Source of the DNA: Sporolactobacillus terrae DSM 11697
GTDB taxonomy: Bacteria; Bacillota; Bacilli; Bacillales; Sporolactobacillaceae
Assembly: GCF_000648615.1 (NCBI RefSeq)
Contig: NZ_JFZC01000026.1
Span: 1 to 64,000 of the forward strand
Reading direction: 5' to 3'
DNA: 64,000 bases
Below, piece after piece: positions 35,457-44,221 of the stretch. Within the stretch, counting starts at the first letter, position 1, and each line of letters begins with the position of its first letter. The notes below the pieces were generated by a model. The model did not search any database, had not been told where the DNA came from, and saw nothing but the letters and a program-made list of their open reading frames with translations. A program made the translations under genes and the position numbers.

Positions 35457-37151
35457 TTAATAGCTGCTGTCGTCGACTTGATCGAGCCAATCGGTCACAG
35501 ATGCGACAACCGACGCAACACAGCCCGCTTTGAACGGTGATTCTAATCCGGCCGTCTTCACGAGCTCCAAGAAAGACTTGCTTCCGCCCTGCTTGCACAG
35601 GTTTAAATAGTCCTTCCATGCCGCATCATAATCTTCCTGTGATTTCTTCCAAAATTCAAACGCACAGACTTGGGCCAAAGTGTAGTCAATGTAATAGAAT
35701 GGCGATTCATAAATATGACCTTGGCGCTGCCAGAAACCGCCCTTTTCCAAGAATTCAATCCCGTCATAGTCACGATCCGGCAAATATTTTTTCTCAATCG
35801 CCTTCCAAGCTTGTTTCCGCTCAGCCGGGGTCATTTCCGGATGCTCGTAAACAACATGCTGGAATTCATCAACACTCACCCCATAAGGAAGGAACAGAAG
35901 TGCATCGCTTAAATGTGAGAATCTCCTTTTATTTGCATCCTCTTTGAAGAACAGATCCATCCACGGCCAGGTAAAGAATTCCATACTCATCGAATGAATT
36001 TCGGCCCCTTCAAATGTCGGCCAGCGATATTCCGGAATCTCTGTGCGTGTCGTATAGACCTGAAATGCATGCCCCGCTTCATGAGTCAGCACGTCAATAT
36101 CCCCGGCTGTACCGTTAAAGTTTGAAAAAATAAATGGTGAGTTATAGTCAAAAATATATTCGCAATAGCCGCCGCCCGCTTTTCCTTGAGTTGCCAGCAG
36201 ATCCATCAGATGATGATCTAGCATGAATTGGTAAAACGTTCCTGTCTCCGGCGAAAGTTCCGCGTACATCCTCTTTCCATTTTCAATGATCCACTCTGAA
36301 TTTCCCTTTGGAGCAGCATTTCCTGTGGTGAATTGATACGGAACATCGTAATAGTATAATTGATCCGTACCAATCCGTTTGCGCTGCCGCTCATAAAGCT
36401 TACTTGCCGCCGGCACAACGTATTTGCGAATCTGTTCGCGATAATTCTTGACCATCTCGCGGTCATAACCGATCCGCGCCATTCTGTAGTAACTCAGATC
36501 AGCATAGTTGGAAAAGCCAAGCTTCCGGGCAATCTCCGTCCGAATCTTCACCAACTGATCATAGATCTCATCAAACGCTTGTTCATGTTCGGCAAAATAA
36601 CCGAAATAAGCTTCAAGTGCCGCTTTTCTTTCTTTCCGATCGGCAGATTGTTGGAAAGGCGTAAGCTGAGCCAGCGTCCGTTCCTCGCCCTTAAATGGAA
36701 TCTTCGCAGCGGCAATCAGCTTGGTGTACTTGGAGGTCCACTTATTTTCCTGCTGCATAAGCGGAATCACTTCAGGGGAAAAACTTTTAAGCTGTGCTTC
36801 GGCAAGTGCAAAAAGCTGTTTTCCCCATTTTTTCTCCAACTCTGCGCGAAATGGCGAGTCAAGCAGCAGTCTATAGAACGCGGTCGTCTTTCCTTCAAAA
36901 ATCGGCATGGTTTCATCAGCAAAGTCATTTTCCTTTTTATAAAAAGGATCCTCCGTATCGATGGTATGCCGAATTCCAACAAGCTGGAACATGGTATCCA
37001 AATGCTTGCGCATACGATTGATCGCTTGAGCCGCACAAATCGCATCATCTAAGTTTGCAGCGTGCTCAAACGCATCAAAAGCTTTGCCGAATGCCCCTTC
37101 ATAGTTTGCGACATCCGGGCGCTCATACTTATAATCTTCAAACACCGTCAC
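35457..37151 (-). CDS. M3-family oligoendopeptidase
   Basis: This 564-residue zinc metallopeptidase carries HEAGH at residues 357-361 and the downstream glutamate motif FEGAEIHSMSMEFFTWPW that supplies the third ligand. It belongs to the PepF/M3 group that degrades short peptides in the cytosol. It is a distinct paralog of the gene at 44222, with a different N-terminal half. GTG at 37151 has AAAGGGG about nine bases before; a second GTG lies two codons in. It ends facing the cwlQ unit and follows the MFS gene on the same strand after a terminator. Confidence 0.9.
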   Translation of the reverse strand: MTVFEDYKYERPDVANYEGAFGKAFDAFEHAANLDDAICAAQAINRMRKHLDTMFQLVGIRHTIDTEDPFYKKENDFADETMPIFEGKTTAFYRLLLDSPFRAELEKKWGKQLFALAEAQLKSFSPEVIPLMQQENKWTSKYTKLIAAAKIPFKGEERTLAQLTPFQQSADRKERKAALEAYFGYFAEHEQAFDEIYDQLVKIRTEIARKLGFSNYADLSYYRMARIGYDREMVKNYREQIRKYVVPAASKLYERQRKRIGTDQLYYYDVPYQFTTGNAAPKGNSEWIIENGKRMYAELSPETGTFYQFMLDHHLMDLLATQGKAGGGYCEYIFDYNSPFIFSNFNGTAGDIDVLTHEAGHAFQVYTTRTEIPEYRWPTFEGAEIHSMSMEFFTWPWMDLFFKEDANKRRFSHLSDALLFLPYGVSVDEFQHVVYEHPEMTPAERKQAWKAIEKKYLPDRDYDGIEFLEKGGFWQRQGHIYESPFYYIDYTLAQVCAFEFWKKSQEDYDAAWKDYLNLCKQGGSKSFLELVKTAGLESPFKAGCVASVVASVTDWLDQVDDSSY

Positions 37152-37258
37152 TGCAAAAACACCCCTTTTTCCATTCCTTCTCTTCTTTCCATAGCTTAAC
37201 TATTATATAAAGAAAAATGAGCAGCGCCAAGTTTCAGACGCAACGCCACCATTTACGC

Positions 37259-37304
37259 AAAAAAACCGGTACCTGCCCGTGTTGATCGGTGCAGCACCGG
37301 TTTT
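37259..37304 (-). terminator. Terminator of the MFS gene
   Basis: AAAACCGGT and ACCGGTTTT flank a loop of about 27 bases; on the minus strand a T7 tract follows. Confidence 0.75.
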
Positions 37305-37325
37305 GCGTCTTCAAGACTAGAGTAG

Positions 37326-38579
37326 TCAGATATGCTGACTTGCAATGCTGTGATGGTGATTGTGATGGTGCCGGCGATAGCGGTGACATGCTCCATTCAA
37401 TACCATTCTCCGTACAAAATAGCAAAGCGTCATCCCGATGGTACATAACAGCGCTATTGCAATAACCAAGCCCGTCCATCCATACCATTCAAGGAACAAG
37501 CCGCCAACAGATCCAACCACGCTGGAGCCGACATAATAGAACAGCAGATACAATGAAGAAGATTGCGCCTTCTCACGTCGATTCGCCAGGATGCCGACCC
37601 AGCTGCTAGCCACCGAATGGCCACCAAAGAAGCCAAACGTAAACATCGCTAATCCGAAAATTTTAACAGCCAAGAGCGACGACATTGTAATCACCAGCCC
37701 GCCGATCATCATGATCAGACAGAGACCAATCACCCCGGAACGGCTCGTATGATCGGACAATCGTCCCATCCAAGTGGAGCTGAATGTTCCAACAAGAAAG
37801 ATAACAAAAATAAACCCAATCAATGTCTGGCTTAAATTATAGGGCGGCTCCAAAAGCGGAATACCGAAATAATTGTAAATCGTTACGAAACTGCCCATCA
37901 GAATAAAGCCTATTAAGTATAAGAAAACCAGAGCCGGTGACTCAATATTTTCAAGAAATCCCGCCGTTGTTCGTTTCATCGATCCGCGTCTTGAATCAAA
38001 GTGTTTTGATTTTGGGAGCAGGATCATGAACAGCCCACACATGACTAAGTTGAGTAAGCCTAATAGAGCGATGGCCGTATTCCAAGAAAAAGCATCACTG
38101 AGTGAGCCGACAATCAAACGTCCGGCTAATCCGCCCAGACTGTTGCCGCTGACATAAATGCCAATCACATAGCCGAGTACCTTCTTGTCAAATTCTTCGT
38201 TTATATAAGCCATCGCAATGGACGGATAGCCTGCAAGCAGCGCGCCCTGAACAAAGCGAACCGCAATTAAAAGCGGCAAGTTCTGAATAAAGCCAACGGT
38301 AATTGAAAGAAATGCAGACGACACAAGAGCAAGAATCATAACTTGCTTTCGATCATACATCCCTGAAGTAAACGAGACAAATAATAGGAAGATCGCCAGT
38401 GCACCGGTTGCAGCAGACAAAGACAAACTTGCTGCAGCCGGTGGAACGTTAAATTGCGCGGCAATAACAGCAATAACCGGTTGCGTACAATAAAGATCGG
38501 CAAACATAATAAAGCTTCCCAAAAATAAAGCCACTAATGTCTTTTTAAAGGCTTTACTTTCAGGCGATATAAAATCCAT
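37326..38579 (-). CDS. MFS transporter with His-rich tail
   Basis: This 417-residue permease has 12 predicted membrane segments and the MFS loop motif MGRLSDHTSRSG. The N-terminal part (FADLYCTQPVIAVIAAQFNVPPAAASLSLSA) resembles the YnfM/inner-membrane transporter group. Its C-terminus is unusual, ending CHRYRRHHHNHHHSIASQHI, with eight histidines near the end. ATG at 38579 is preferred (AAGGA about 11 bases before); ATGs at 38591 and 38615 are alternatives. It is divergent from a LysR regulator, which probably controls it. Confidence 0.85.
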   Translation of the reverse strand: MDFISPESKAFKKTLVALFLGSFIMFADLYCTQPVIAVIAAQFNVPPAAASLSLSAATGALAIFLLFVSFTSGMYDRKQVMILALVSSAFLSITVGFIQNLPLLIAVRFVQGALLAGYPSIAMAYINEEFDKKVLGYVIGIYVSGNSLGGLAGRLIVGSLSDAFSWNTAIALLGLLNLVMCGLFMILLPKSKHFDSRRGSMKRTTAGFLENIESPALVFLYLIGFILMGSFVTIYNYFGIPLLEPPYNLSQTLIGFIFVIFLVGTFSSTWMGRLSDHTSRSGVIGLCLIMMIGGLVITMSSLLAVKIFGLAMFTFGFFGGHSVASSWVGILANRREKAQSSSLYLLFYYVGSSVVGSVGGLFLEWYGWTGLVIAIALLCTIGMTLCYFVRRMVLNGACHRYRRHHHNHHHSIASQHI

Positions 38580-38778
38580 GTAAAACGACATCCTTTCTGT
38601 TTCTGTTTGTAACATTCATACTATGACAATATCGATTCATTGTCTAATAAATTCTGTAAATCGTATTGATGCACAGAACGTGTTAATGAGCGACATGCCA
38701 AAAATTGTTTTTCTCGGCAAGATATATGCGATTTTCCGCTGCAACTATGGTACTATATAGGGTACACCTTATAATATA

Positions 38779-38803
38779 AAAACCGTCAATTTTGTGACGG
38801 TTT
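38779..38803 (+). terminator. Hairpin in the leader of the LysR gene
   Basis: AAACCGTCA and TGACGGTTT flank a six-base loop 75 bases before the LysR start. T content after it is weak, so it may be an attenuator or an operator rather than a terminator. Confidence 0.45.
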
Positions 38804-38877
38804 ATTTAGGGCCTGAAACAAGCAGGAACATTATCCTGTTCCGATACTATTTTCCTATATTCTAGGAGTGATCATTC

Positions 38878-39756
38878 ATGGAGTGGCAACAGATTGAATA
38901 TTTTCAAAAGGTCGCTCAGCTGCAACATATGACGCAAGCGGCGGAAGATCTGTCAATCTCACAACCTGCATTAAGCCGGTCAATTGCCCGGCTGGAAGAA
39001 GAACTTGGCATCCCTCTTTTCGAAAGACAGGGAAGAAGCATTATTTTAAATCAGTACGGCAAAGTGCTTTTAAAGCATGTAAACCGAATCCTCAAAGAAA
39101 TCGATGATACAAAAAAAGAAATACAATCGCTGCTCGATCCTGAGTACGGCGAGGTATCCCTTGGTTTTCTTCACACGCTGGGTGTCAATATGATCCCTAA
39201 TATCCTCCGCACATTTCAAAAAGAGCATGCAAACATCAAAATTAAACTCTATCAAAATAACAACGTCTCGTTGCTGAAGCAGCTTCAGGCAGGAGAAATT
39301 GATCTCTGTCTTGTTCATCACTCCTATGAAGACCCGCATATTCAATGGGAAAAATTATGGGATGAAGAATTGTTTCTGATGGTCTCTGCATCGCATCCGC
39401 TCGCGCGCCGGGAATCGATTACCCTAGATGAAATTCAATCGGAGCCGATGATTGCCTTAAAAGAAGGCTTTGAGCTGCGCAAAATTGCGGACAAACTCTG
39501 TCGCAAAGCAAACTTCACACCGAACATCACATTTGAAGGTGAAGAAGTGACCACACTGGCGGGACTGGTCGCCGCAGGACTCGGTGCCGCTCTGATGCCG
39601 GATCTAAAGGATATCGACCATAGCAAAGTGGCCAAGATCCATGTTCGCTGGCCCAGCTGTTCGCGTCAAATTGGGCTTTCCTGGTATGAAGATCGCCCGC
39701 TGTCACCCGCCGCTGCTCACTTTAAACGTTTTGTCTTTACGCATTATCGAAAATAA
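38878..39756 (+). CDS. LysR-family transcriptional regulator
   Basis: This 292-residue regulator has an N-terminal winged helix (FQKVAQLQHMTQAAEDLS, ISQPALSRSIARLEEELG, FERQGRSIILNQYG) and a periplasmic-binding-like effector domain with LVAAGLGAALMPD. TAGGAG precedes the ATG. It is divergent from the MFS gene, and LysR proteins usually regulate the divergent neighbour, so a transporter role in response to a small effector is likely. The effector is unknown. Confidence 0.92.
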   Translation: MEWQQIEYFQKVAQLQHMTQAAEDLSISQPALSRSIARLEEELGIPLFERQGRSIILNQYGKVLLKHVNRILKEIDDTKKEIQSLLDPEYGEVSLGFLHTLGVNMIPNILRTFQKEHANIKIKLYQNNNVSLLKQLQAGEIDLCLVHHSYEDPHIQWEKLWDEELFLMVSASHPLARRESITLDEIQSEPMIALKEGFELRKIADKLCRKANFTPNITFEGEEVTTLAGLVAAGLGAALMPDLKDIDHSKVAKIHVRWPSCSRQIGLSWYEDRPLSPAAAHFKRFVFTHYRK

Positions 39757-39797
39757 AAAAGCGCTTCTTGGCCAGTAAATGCCAAGAAGCGCTTTTT
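39755..39797. terminator. Bidirectional terminator
   Basis: AAAAAGCGCTTCTTGGC and GCCAAGAAGCGCTTTTT flank an eight-base loop between the converging LysR and YitT-family genes. Confidence 0.93.
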
Positions 39798-39835
39798 GGT
39801 TGTCGTATCAAAAATCCATAATAACAGCAGCTTGC

Positions 39836-40816
39836 TTATTTTACTGCTGATGAATGAAAGAGTTTCTGGAAATGTTCATAATCCTGATATCCTAATGTTT
39901 TTTGCGCTTTTTGCGTGTGCTCGCCGTGTTTCATCGCTTGAACCGCTCGCTGCTGCTCTTCTGTGTGAAAGGTACCGATGATCTTGTTTGTCTCCAAAAT
40001 ATTTGTGAAGGCATTGGGATCAATGGCTTTAATCAGGCGTTCGATCTTGTAGAGTTCGTAATGGCTGATGACGATCATCAAAGTGGTCTTCTTAGATCCG
40101 GTAAATCCGCCGTATGAAGGAATCACCGTTATACCGCGATCAAATTGGTCTTGTATCGCCTTAGTCAGACGCTTCGACTCGTTGGTAACCGTCATCACCG
40201 TCAACTTTTGATACTTCGTGTGAATCATATCGATCACATAGCTGTTTACAAAGCGTGAAATTAATGTATACAGAGCATATTGCCACTCATAGACCGCACC
40301 CGCAATCACAATAATGATACCGTTTAAGATCAGAAAATATTTTCCTGAAGAGGCATTGCGATTGCGCCGCGTCAAATAGATCGCGATGATATCCAGCCCA
40401 CCGGTTGAAATTCCATATTTCAGTGCCACACCCACTCCGATCGCGGAAATCATGCCGCCAAAAATAGAATTGAGCAGCAAGTCTGAGGACAGCGGGTGTA
40501 TCGGCAAAACGGTCAGAAAAAACGACGTTAAGACTACGGTAATGAAACTAAACAAAGTAAAGCTCTTCCCTACCTTGAACCATCCTAGAAGGGCAATCGG
40601 CAAATTCAAGATCAAGACCAGCAGCCCAATGGAAAGATGAATATGCGCGCTGTCAAGCAAAATATCGGAAATCAGCTGGGCTGCACCATTGATACCTGCC
40701 GCATAAACATGGGCTGGAACAAGAAATAAATTCATGCTCAATGCACACAAAAAAGCAGCACAAACTGCAATCACTAATTTTTTTATTAGTTCTCCAAATG
40801 TAAAGCCAGGTAGCAT
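39836..40816 (-). CDS. YitT-family membrane protein (DUF161/DUF2179)
   Basis: This 326-residue protein has five to six membrane helices (ALSMNLFLVPAHVYAAGINGAAQLI, SIFGGMISAIGVGVALKYGISTGGLDIIA) and a cytosolic DUF2179 domain (RGITVIPSYGGFTGSKKTTLMIVIS, IDPNAFTNILETNKIIG), i.e. the YitT layout; function unknown. An extra tail of about 45 residues (HGEHTQKAQKTLGYQDYE) extends beyond the usual YitT end at about 280. AAGGAAG precedes the ATG. Confidence 0.88.
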   Translation of the reverse strand: MLPGFTFGELIKKLVIAVCAAFLCALSMNLFLVPAHVYAAGINGAAQLISDILLDSAHIHLSIGLLVLILNLPIALLGWFKVGKSFTLFSFITVVLTSFFLTVLPIHPLSSDLLLNSIFGGMISAIGVGVALKYGISTGGLDIIAIYLTRRNRNASSGKYFLILNGIIIVIAGAVYEWQYALYTLISRFVNSYVIDMIHTKYQKLTVMTVTNESKRLTKAIQDQFDRGITVIPSYGGFTGSKKTTLMIVISHYELYKIERLIKAIDPNAFTNILETNKIIGTFHTEEQQRAVQAMKHGEHTQKAQKTLGYQDYEHFQKLFHSSAVK

Positions 40817-40884
40817 CTTGTTCTTCCTTCTTCATTTGATATGATTCACTTATTATTGATCTCCCTTAATTCCCCGGGTCTCAC

Positions 40885-40912
40885 ATTATAACACCATGAG
40901 TATTGGATTCAA
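40885..40912 (-). promoter_or_regulatory. Promoter of the YitT-family gene
   Basis: On the minus strand TTGAAT (40907-40912) and TATAAT (40885-40890) are 16 bases apart. Confidence 0.55.
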
Positions 40913-41010
40913 GCTTGGGAAACATTTTCCTAATTATTTTATTTGTCACACTAAACGAATGATTCAGCCATGGATTCAACGTGAACACAAGTGATGAGAA
41001 AACCCCTGAG

Positions 41011-41040
41011 TTGCCCTTCACGATCGGAACTTGTTACAAT
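41011..41040 (+). promoter_or_regulatory. Candidate promoter of spxH
   Basis: TTGCCC (41011-41016) and TACAAT (41035-41040) with an 18-base spacer, about 210 bases before spxH. The gap 40817-41250 otherwise shows no gene. Confidence 0.4.
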
Positions 41041-41250
41041 AGATAAAGCTTAAACAGTGCTTTTTTCACACGTGTTTTGTCTGAGTCAATGAATAAGTTG
41101 ACGAGAATATCATAAAGGAAGGCTGAATTTAGCAATAATGAATCACGCTATAATGAGAGAGATCACTTCGACTATTGGCAAAGCTTATTTGAATCCAGCG
41201 TCTTTTTTTGACCCCGTTTATTTAAAATTTCTTCGAGAGGTGGGGATTTC

Positions 41251-42156
41251 ATGACACACTTTAATGAAGGAATGACATGTGAGGGAGCACTGGGCAACGA
41301 GTCATGTTCACTAAAAAACGGTAAAAAGCGGTCTTTTCAACGCGTCGAGATTCTGATGTTTATCGATCCGCTTTGTCCGGAGTGCTGGGGATTTGAACCT
41401 TTGCTCAAAAAATTTCTTCTTCAATATCATAAGTATATTGACTTTCGTATCTTACTGACAACTAATCATGATACGGCAAATTGCTGCCGATTTCACCAAG
41501 CCAAGAAAATTGCTGAGGAATGGGACAAATATGCGCGTCTGACCGGTATGTGCTGCGACAGCGACGTATGGCTTGAAAACCCTCCCTCTCTTTATTCGAT
41601 TGCCTATGCTATTAAGGCTGCCGAATTTCAAGGGCGCGCGGCAGGTCAAATGTTCCTAAAGCGAGTGCGTGAACAAATCTTTTTGAGAAAACAAGGCTTA
41701 AATCAATTTGACGAGCTTCTCAAGGTCGCTCGTCTCGCCGGATTAAATGTACAGGAATTCTCAAATGACTTTCACTCCTGCCGGCCGATCAAAGCATTTC
41801 AGTGCGACCGTAAATTAGCCAATGAGCTGTCCATTACCGAATTGCCGACTCTGGTCTGTTCAACACCATGTAATGATTCAGAAGCCATTAAAGTGAACGG
41901 TCATTATCCTTACTCAGTCTATGTACAGATTCTTAGCGAATTATTAAACGAGCGGCCGATTCCCGCCTCGAATATTCCGCTCAAAGATTACTTTAAACAG
42001 CAATTTTTCCTAACCACTCAGGAAGTTGCCGTTATCTATGACCTATCCGAAGACGAGGCATTAAAGGAATTGCACAAACTGCAGCTGCAACAAGTTATCG
42101 AGCCGATTATGTTAAAAACCGGACAGTACTGGTCCTATCTTACTCGTGCGAACTAA
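41251..42156 (+). CDS. spxH: ClpXP adaptor SpxH (YjbH), DsbA-like
   Basis: This 301-residue protein has a thioredoxin-like DsbA fold with MFIDPLCPECWGFEPLLKK near residue 40, whose CPEC-containing segment is typical of YjbH, and LPTLVCSTP further on (cis-Pro loop). YjbH binds Spx and promotes its degradation by ClpXP. A cysteine- and histidine-containing N-terminal stretch (CEGALGNESC) resembles the zinc-binding N-terminus of the family. GAGGTGGGG precedes the ATG. Its target gene spx lies about 7.7 kb downstream. Confidence 0.93.
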   Translation: MTHFNEGMTCEGALGNESCSLKNGKKRSFQRVEILMFIDPLCPECWGFEPLLKKFLLQYHKYIDFRILLTTNHDTANCCRFHQAKKIAEEWDKYARLTGMCCDSDVWLENPPSLYSIAYAIKAAEFQGRAAGQMFLKRVREQIFLRKQGLNQFDELLKVARLAGLNVQEFSNDFHSCRPIKAFQCDRKLANELSITELPTLVCSTPCNDSEAIKVNGHYPYSVYVQILSELLNERPIPASNIPLKDYFKQQFFLTTQEVAVIYDLSEDEALKELHKLQLQQVIEPIMLKTGQYWSYLTRAN

Positions 42157-42179
42157 AAGCTGCATAGCGAAACAGATCG

Positions 42180-42211
42180 CCCTGCTTCCGCTTGGACAGC
42201 AGGGTTTTTTC
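42180..42211 (+). terminator. Terminator of spxH
   Basis: CCCTGCT and AGCAGGG flank an 11-base loop, followed by TTTTTT. Confidence 0.85.
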
Positions 42212-42241
42212 TTGTCTTTCAAACCACTTATCTCATTATAC

Positions 42242-42255
42242 AGAACATATGTTTT
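42242..42255. promoter_or_regulatory. LexA (SOS) box 1
   Basis: AGAACATATGTTTT shares GAACATATGTT with the Bacillus SOS consensus CGAACATATGTTCG; the outer bases deviate. Confidence 0.75.
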
Positions 42256-42271
42256 TATTTCCAGTATTAAA

Positions 42272-42285
42272 AGAACGTTTGTTCG
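42272..42285. promoter_or_regulatory. LexA (SOS) box 2
   Basis: AGAACGTTTGTTCG fits CGAAC-N4-GTTCG with one deviation. It directly precedes TATAAT (42288-42293), so LexA would cover the promoter. Confidence 0.85.
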
Positions 42286-42325
42286 TGTATAATAAATCCA
42301 TAGTTAATGAATGGAGGTGGTGCAG

Positions 42326-43555
42326 ATGGATCATACAATTTTTCTGATCGATATGCAGACGTTCTATGCTTCTGTTGAAAAGATGGACTTTCCGGGATTT
42401 AGGAGCAAACCTTTAATTGTTGCGGGCGATCCAAAGCAGCGCAGCGGCATTGTGCTTGCTGCCTGCCCCATCGCCAAGCAATTCGGTGTGCTGACCGCCG
42501 AACCGCTTGGACAGGCATTGAACAAATGCCCACAGGCCATCGTCCGTCTGCCGCGCATGCAGCACTATATTAACATGTCTGCCGCGGTGACCCGCTTTCT
42601 CCAACACTATACCCATTTGGTTGAACCTTACTCGATCGATGAACAGTTTATGGATGTGACTTCAAGTCTGAACCTTTTTGGTGATCCGCTGACCCTTGCT
42701 CAAAAAATCCAACAAGACATGCAGCGGCGTTTCGGGATCTACGTACGAATTGGAATCGGACCAAATAAGGCACTGGCAAAAATGGCATGCGACCATTTCA
42801 GCAAAAAGAATCAAACGGGCATTTCTCTATTAAATAAAAGGAATATGGAAAAAAAATTATGGGCGCTGCCGATCGGTGCACTTTTTGGGGTTGGGCAGCG
42901 AATGGAACAGCACTTCATCGGGATGGGCATTCGCAAAATCGGCCATCTCGCCCGTTTTCCGGTCGACCTGCTGCGCAAACGCTGGGGCGTGAACGGGGAA
43001 CTGCTCTGGCAAACCGCTCATGGATTGGACGCATCTCCAGTCTCGCCAAATACATTTATCGACCAAAAAGCAATCGGACATCACCTAACACTTCCCTACG
43101 ACTACACTGATCAACAAGCGATTCGTGTCATTCTTCTTGAATTAAGCGAAGAAGTGGCGGCTCGTGCCCGCTCAGAAAGGTATATGGGAAGTGTTGTCTC
43201 TATAGGTGTGTCCGGTCCCTTTGAGCAGCACAATGGCTTTCATCGCCAAATCACATTGCCTTATGCAACAAATTTTGGTTTGGACATTTACCATGCGGTT
43301 CATCGTCTTTTCAACGAAAGTTGGAACCGCCAGCCCATTCGCGCCGCGGCCGTAACGCTCAGTGATCTTCAAAAAAGTACGGAAACGTTTCAATTGGATC
43401 TGTTTGCACGGATTGAAGAAAAAGCGAGGCTGAGCGCTGCAGTGGACCGTATTCACTGCAAGTATGGCAGAACAGCACTCTTTCGAGGAGCATCCCTTCT
43501 GCCAGCCAGTCAGCTTCGTGTACGTGCAGGTAAAATTGGAGGCCACTTCAGATGA
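42326..43555 (+). CDS. uvrX: Y-family DNA polymerase (UvrX/YqjW type)
   Basis: This 409-residue translesion polymerase has FLIDMQTFYASVEK and VEPYSIDEQFMDVT with the catalytic acidic residues, the thumb/HhH region with GIGPNKALAKMACDHFSKK and a C-terminal little-finger domain. Length fits UvrX/YqjW (412) rather than DinB. The ATG at 42326 follows GGAGGTGG. Two LexA boxes precede it. The next gene overlaps by four bases (ATGA), so the pair is coupled. Confidence 0.93.
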   Translation: MDHTIFLIDMQTFYASVEKMDFPGFRSKPLIVAGDPKQRSGIVLAACPIAKQFGVLTAEPLGQALNKCPQAIVRLPRMQHYINMSAAVTRFLQHYTHLVEPYSIDEQFMDVTSSLNLFGDPLTLAQKIQQDMQRRFGIYVRIGIGPNKALAKMACDHFSKKNQTGISLLNKRNMEKKLWALPIGALFGVGQRMEQHFIGMGIRKIGHLARFPVDLLRKRWGVNGELLWQTAHGLDASPVSPNTFIDQKAIGHHLTLPYDYTDQQAIRVILLELSEEVAARARSERYMGSVVSIGVSGPFEQHNGFHRQITLPYATNFGLDIYHAVHRLFNESWNRQPIRAAAVTLSDLQKSTETFQLDLFARIEEKARLSAAVDRIHCKYGRTALFRGASLLPASQLRVRAGKIGGHFR

Positions 43556-43917
43556 ACGATCATGATGTATCTCTTCCCGCATCGGAAATGAGCAAAGATG
43601 AAACCCGTATTGCTGCTGAATACATGCTTCTGCCGCTGATTAAAAGAGCTTTCGTCCATGACCGCAAAGCACTTGCAGCTTCGGATACCAAATTTAAGCA
43701 CCTTTATTTAGAAGTTCTTGACGATATGACGGAACAGGTCAGAGCAGATCTGATAAAAAATAAACAAGAACTTTTTGACCAGCAGATGCAGATGATTCGT
43801 CACGACTGGTTCTGCTATGAGGTATATGCACGCGGGCGTTTATTTGAATTGGTCTATCAAAAAAGTGTAGCAATGGATTGGATCTATGAGCGTGTACGCA
43901 GTTACCTTCGTCCTTAA
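43552..43917 (+). CDS. Hypothetical protein co-expressed with uvrX
   Basis: This 121-residue, mostly helical, charged protein starts within uvrX (ATGA overlap), so it must be cotranscribed and SOS-controlled. I do not recognise the family. Visible features are a K/R-rich mid part, two hydrophobic/aromatic patches (FKHLYLEVLDDMTEQV, DWFCYEVYARGRLFELVYQ) and no membrane segment. It is not the YolD-like partner usually found beside uvrX, which is shorter and has a different pattern. Confidence 0.8.
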   Translation: MNDHDVSLPASEMSKDETRIAAEYMLLPLIKRAFVHDRKALAASDTKFKHLYLEVLDDMTEQVRADLIKNKQELFDQQMQMIRHDWFCYEVYARGRLFELVYQKSVAMDWIYERVRSYLRP

Positions 43918-43952
43918 GCCCCCGCTGCATGTTTTCGCATAAGCTGTCATAG

Positions 43953-43969
43953 GCTTGTTTTAAACAAGC
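43953..43969. repeat. 17-base perfect palindrome
   Basis: GCTTGTTTTAAACAAGC is a perfect 8-1-8 dyad directly upstream of the ribosome site of the next small gene. It could be an operator or a small hairpin. Confidence 0.6.
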
Positions 43970-43986
43970 TGCGGAGGTTGAACCCG

Positions 43987-44157
43987 ATGAAATTGGTTAT
44001 GCTCTGTCTGTTGTTTGTAATGGCGGTCCTTTGCTTTGGTTATTTTCTGCTTGGATTGCTGCATTTAGAATCCCTGTTCTTGTCCGGAATCCTTTTCTTT
44101 ACCCTTATTTTTTTGATTGTTCGCATGCTCACGTGGAATCAGAAGCGCAGCCGCTAA
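43987..44157 (+). CDS. Small membrane protein, 56 residues
   Basis: This tiny protein is essentially two membrane helices (VMLCLLFVMAVLCFGYFLLG and LFLSGILFFTLIFLIVRML) with a basic tail NQKRSR. GGAGG lies nine bases before the ATG at 43987. I do not recognise a family. It may belong to the uvrX unit 70 bases upstream or be separate; a palindrome sits in between. Confidence 0.7.
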   Translation: MKLVMLCLLFVMAVLCFGYFLLGLLHLESLFLSGILFFTLIFLIVRMLTWNQKRSR

Positions 44158-44205
44158 AAGAGGGCGTCTCAAAAGTCAAGTTCTGACTTTTGAGACGCCC
44201 TCTTA
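44157..44205. terminator. Bidirectional terminator
   Basis: AGAGGGCGTCTCAAAAGTCA pairs with TGACTTTTGAGACGCCCTCT, one of the longest stems in the window, between converging genes. Confidence 0.88.
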
Positions 44206-44221
44206 GTCCATTTTTCAGGTT

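Noticed and set aside
36360-37052. Plus-strand frame of 230 codons opposite the M3 peptidase
   Set aside because: It shadows a clear metallopeptidase gene and shows no start signal.
43552-43917. YolD-like partner of uvrX
   Set aside because: Length and sequence pattern do not fit YolD; left as hypothetical.
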